Below are positions 55,401 through 61,400 of a DNA stretch of 64,000 bases, one piece after another (within the stretch, counting starts at the first letter, position 1; each line of letters begins with the position of its first letter). A program made the translations under genes and the position numbers. The DNA lies in assembly GCF_000002235.5 (NCBI RefSeq), contig NW_022145609.1, positions 23,610,408 to 23,674,407 on the forward strand. The letters run 5' to 3'. Origin of the DNA: Strongylocentrotus purpuratus (taxonomy: Eukaryota; Echinodermata; Echinoidea; Camarodonta; Strongylocentrotidae). Below the pieces are notes generated by a model. That model was not told the origin of the DNA, made no database searches, and saw only the letters and a list, made by a program, of their open reading frames with translations.

Positions 55401-58400
55401 AATGCTGAGCAAACTACAATGACTTTCATATCCTAACAAGTACCCATATGACACCTGGGCGGAGAGAAGTAATGTAATCAAAATGCCTTGCTTTAGGACC
55501 TAAATGCCATGCCAGTGATCGAACCCATCACCAGGTTTTATCAGAAATATATACCTATAATGAAATACAGCTGTTTTTCTGATTTGAAAAGTAAAATGGG
55601 ACCCATCACTCCTGTAGGAATTGCTTTTCTTATTAGGTTACATAAGACCTGTCTTCATCAGCTCAAGTTTGCCAAATAAATCCGCTATTTTCAGACTCAA
55701 GATACTATCCTTCTTCACCAGACTGATTCGCTCATCACAAACTAGCTCGGTCGAGCGCACATTAGCCCGCTATTTTCTAAATAGCGGGATATTTTGGAAA
55801 CAAGAACAAGATTTCTTGGGATATTTTCTCGTCCAAATATCCAGCTAATTGTAACTAATTTGTGATCGGAATAGTTAAAATAGCAGGTTATTTTGCAAAC
55901 TCGAGCTGATGAGGGCAGGCCTATAGATGTGGGTGATCTTACCCCTAGATGGTACGTTAGGTCTATGGGAGGGTTTGAGTCTTGAATGTACAGGGAGATC
56001 CTGACTCAAGACGAGGTCACATGCAAAGTGGCCTTGGTTGAACCATAGCTGCGCTGCCAGGTAGTCCCCCTTGCCTCCTTGACGATTGTCATCTTCATCT
56101 GAAATGAATACAATCACATTTTGATTGAACTCAATGACGTATACATGATTGTTAACTGTCTTTGTTTTAAATCTCTTGGCATCATTTCATCATTAGCATT
56201 ACCACCATAAACACATCCAATATAAAATAATTTTCATTTTCATTACCACTATCAACATTGTCATCTATATCATCATCATTAGCACTATCACAACCACCAT
56301 ATTCAGAATCATCATGACCATCATCAGTAGCATCATTGTAATTATCGCCATCATCACTGTCATGGCCATCATCACCCATCACCATCAACATCTTATCATT
56401 ACCACCACCGCTACCATCACACTCTTCATCAACTTAACCATCATCATGGTAAACATAATCATTACCAGCATCAAACATCATTATCCCCATCATCAACATC
56501 ATCAATATAATCATCTTCATTGTCGTCATCATCATCACCACCATCATCGTCATCATCAATCATCATCAATCATTATCATCATCGTCATCTTCATCGTCAT
56601 CATCAATCATCATCAATCATTATCATCATCATCTATCATTATCATCATCATCATCATCATCAAAAGTCAGGATTTAACATTCCCCCCTTTTGAGTAAGAA
56701 AATTGGGAAAAACTAGGGAAAATAGGGGTAAAATCAGGAAAATAGGGGTAAAATCAGGAAAATCTGGAAACCTAAACCAATTTAAATCAGGTAATTATCA
56801 GGTCTGGTAAAAGCAAAATCATTTTCACCTCCATCGATATTACCATCATCAGTATCTCAGAACCATCTCCATAATCAACATTTTCATCCTTTCTTTACCT
56901 TCGTCTGAAGAATTTCTTCTGGCTGACGGAGGCTCGCTGTCTTCCTGCTTCCAGATGTCTTCATCACTCTCGGCAACCAACAGAGTACTACATGTCTTAT
57001 TGTTATCGAGCTCTTGAAGGAGTAACCTCTGTAGTAATAAGGGAATTTAAAAAATTAAAAAAATCCCATACTTTATTTATTGAAAATAACAAGAGAAAGC
57101 ATGTAAAAAGGAATATTGAAGCCTAGGCTACTGCCTGAATACACAGGATAGTCAACCAACAGATTACTACACATCTTGTTGTTATCTAGCTCTTGAAGGA
57201 GTAACCTCTGTGATAAAGGATTTTTAATAATTTTTTAAATTTATACTCTGTATTTTTTAAACCACATACAGTCAAACCTGTCTATAACGACCACCCAAGG
57301 GAAACACAAAAGTGGCCTTTGTAGACAGGTTCCTTTAGTACATGTTTCAATGAAAAAACATTTTCAAGGGAAATACAAAATGTGCTTGGTGTAGACAGGT
57401 ATTCACTAAAGCAGGTTTGACTGTAACAAGAGAAAGCATGTAAAAAGGAACATTCAAGCCTAGGCTACTGCCTGAATACACAGGATAGTAGAAGACGAAA
57501 AAGTTATATATACATATACTTATTCATGTACAGAAAAAACCCAGGATAAAGATACAATGGACAAATAAATACCTCAGATTATTACAGTATAAATCAGTAA
57601 ACATCAAAACTGACACAAACATCTGTGATTAACTTTCACAGTTATTCACAAGTATACACCTACTTTTACAAGAGAGCAGATCTAAGGTACTGATGTCCAG
57701 TACATGTACATGTGTATGTAAACAAATTGTTGAAGATTTTATACCATAAATTGACATAACTTTTGTCTTCTTCATTTCATAATTGGTGTAACTTAAGCTC
57801 TGGTAGAGCTATTACCTTAATAAAATGATGAGGTAACCTAAAATCTGTGATGTGGTCAGTAACATATCCAATAGAATAGCTTGGATTTGCTTGATAGTAA
57901 TAGGATATTTATCTTCAAAAAGTTGTAATCAATTTTAACTATTCCTTTTTTTGGGTGGGGGGGGGGGGGGGGGGGGGGGGCGGTTAGATATGCATAATTC
58001 AAAAGTAAATCAGAAACTATGGTGAGGAAACATATTGGATGCCAAGGAAAAAAGACAGATATTGTATCAAATATTCTGCAGAAAGGTTGCACAATGTAAT
58101 ACCTGGTTGACTAGACGACAGGTGTTCCTGATGGCCTCTGAAACCTGCAGATAGATATCCTTCTGTTCTATCAGCTTCCCGCTCTCATTCCTCTCTCTAA
58201 AAAAAAAAAATAACAAAATCTCCAAATAATGATACCCCTGTCTGACTAACACTCTTAAAGTGTCTTTTCTTACCCAATACTTGGTTTTGTTGGCTGTCAT
58301 TTAATCAGATTTGCAAGGACAGTAGCTAATACATGTACATGTAGGTCTTAGAAGTAAGATTTCATGAAATAGAAAAAACCAAATTGTCTATGGCCACTCT

Positions 58401-61400
58401 GGCGACGGGTATGATGTCACTACAATTAGTAGCCAATCAAGCCGTTGCTACTCCAAGGGCTAATAATATTGGTGCTGTGCAAGGGATTCAAACCCACAAT
58501 CCTTGTAAATATGATGTTTTTAGTGTTTAATGCACTTAATGAAAGGTAGACTGGTTGAATGCTTTTAGATGTAAGTTTTAATACGCAGCATTCTCAAGAA
58601 CCATAAATTGGGTCAAATCAGGTTTCACATACTTATAAAATTACCAATCAATCAATCAATAAACAAATAGTAAATACGGATCTTCACGAGGTTGCCTAAT
58701 ATGCAACTCACAAAGATTTGAGACATTACCTTGTGTGGAAGAAGAGATTGACTTTGTCCCGACAGAGCTTGAGAATGAGCCAGAATCCTGGCATGGAATG
58801 GTTGAAGACGTCTACAAACAAGTGAGATTCCTCATGGTCTATGTCACTTGAACTGGCATCATAACCTAAGAGAATGGGAAAGGACAGAATAAGGTTTTAA
58901 TGATGATGATGATGATGATGATGGTGATGGTGATGATGGTGATGGTGATGATGGTGATGATGGTGATGATGGTGATGATGGTGATGGTGATGATGGTGAT
59001 GATGGTGATGGTGATGATGATGATGATGATGGTGATGATGGTGATGATGATGATGATGGTGATGATGGTGATGATGGTGATTATGATGATGATGATGGTG
59101 GTGGGATGGTGGTGATGTTAATGATGGTGATGATGAAGATGATGACAATGATGACGATGATGACGATGGTGATGATGGTGATGATGATGATGGTGATGTT
59201 GGTGATGGTGATGATGGTGATGGTGATGATGGTGATGATGATGATGATGGTGATGATGGTGATGATGATGACGATGATGGTGGTGATGATGATAGTGATG
59301 ATGATGATCGTGGTGATGATGATGATGATGATGACAATGATGATGATGATGATGATGACAATGATGATGATGATGATGATGACAATGATGAGAATGAGAG
59401 CAATAATAATAATAGCGGGTTCTTGTATAGCGCTTATGTCTGGCAAAATCATAGACTTGCTTTATAGCAGTGAGATAAAATTAATGTTAGGATAAAAATA
59501 ATCACTGATCTCTGATTGTTCTACAAGTAAAGACATTACCTTTCTATTTTATATAGCATACTGAACCACCTTGAAAATGTCTCATGAGTAAAAAGTCACT
59601 GATACTTTCTTTCAAAAGAAAGATAATGAACATCAGAGGAAGAATTGAGTACATTTGTAACATTGTGTTATTTTGTTAATAAATTCTAATTCAATTCAAT
59701 TCAATACCTTCTTCATCGTTGTCCCCAGCACTGCCGCTATGACTCACATAGCTCTGGAAGAGACTTGAGGGTCCACTGGACACGCCCCCGCTCCCCTGTC
59801 TGCTATGGGTAGGGCGCTTACTGTGCCCCGCCCCTGACCCCACCCTAGCCCTGGGAGGAGAGCTGGGGGCGGAGGAGGTGTGGGGAGGGGAGGAGGGGTT
59901 CGGGAGGTGTGTCACCGGAGATGAGGGGTCCTCCGGGCCTGAAGCTGTAGCAGTCGAAGCGGAGTCTAGCTGGTGTTCAGGAGTAGCTGTTCATATTAAA
60001 AGAAAAAGAAAATTGTTGTCTAAAGACTGCAGTACAAATAAAAAGTGGGGGCATGACTGTTAATTGTACACTAATAAAACATACTCCTTACGAATGGATT
60101 TTGATAATTTCCAAATTACTTTCACTGCACATAAAGCCTGTGTGCGATGATTGCTCTGTGGTTCCCTTAAGTGCTCATTTTGGTAATTCAAGGAAATTCT
60201 TCCTACCAGGTACCCATTTACTTCAACTCGGTGGAGAGTGGCATTTGCAGATTAATGTCTCACCTGGTAATGTACAGGTAGGGGTATCCAATTCAATCTC
60301 AGTCTCTCCGATGACGGAATCATCGTCCCCTATCCTCGTCAGCACCTCGAAGCTGGTACTCGCCCTCCGTAGGGTGCTCTCTCCTTCAGACCCCTCCCCA
60401 CTGTACACCCCTGCCTCCTCTTCCTCGCCATTGATGCCTTCCCTGCCGTTACCATGGTAACGCTGGAAGCCCACGTTATCGGTTTCATCCATGCCCAGCT
60501 GGATGGAGGCTTCACTGATGAGCAGGTTGGTGGCATCTTCTTGTAAAGTCTCTTCTGAAAGGACCTGAAAATGGAATAGCAGAAATTGTGATTATCATTT
60601 CAGAATTATTAAAGGTCATGTACAGTGGTAGGCCCGCAAAAGTTTTTGTCATTTTTCTTGGATTTTAGTTGATAGGTAGGAAGATACTAGAAATATTACA
60701 CTAAGCACTGTGAAGTTTTTTCCTCCTAAAGTGAAATATTAAATGAATGAGAGTTGGAAAAAATGTAGATACCACCATGGGAAGTAAATTCCAACAACGG
60801 CAACCTGCACTACACGTGAGTAAACCTATGAGGCCTGTGTTTATACGCTAACGTCTACACACATGCTCTCTGTCTCTGAGCGAAGCGGTGAGATTTATGT
60901 GCGGGGAGCCATCGGGGGTCTTTGACATAATCACCTGTATAGAGCTGCCGCTGCTTCTTGAGATGTTGTCCTCAGCGTGTCTAGCTCTGACCTCTGACTC
61001 CTCTTCTTCTTCCTCTTCCTTGGACTCTTTCTCCATCCCTCCCTCATCCCCTCTCTCTTCCTCAGCAGCCTCTCCATCTCGTTGCTTAGCAACATCCTCG
61101 ACCGTTGCACCGGTTGCGTTCGCCTCCTCTTCCTTCTCGACCTTGGTGTGGATTTCGGTGTCGTCCTCGATGATTGTCGTGCCTTCCAGCGTCGCTTCGT
61201 CCTCCACGTCTTCGATCTCCTGTGTGACATCGACACCCACTTCGATGTCGGCTAGGGTGCCCGATTTTGAGCCTTCATCCGCGTTTTGGGGAGCTTTGAC
61301 CTTAAAATTAAAAGGAGAAATATTACAATTCATTACTGGTAATGAAAGAAAAATACTAAAAGTTCATGTTTCTTTGCAAAAGAAAACATTGGCAATAGGT

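Noticed and set aside
58897-59403. Open frames of poly-His, poly-Met and poly-Ser in several frames
   Set aside because: Pure product of a GAT/GGTGAT microsatellite; open in most frames and on both strands, no gene-like composition.
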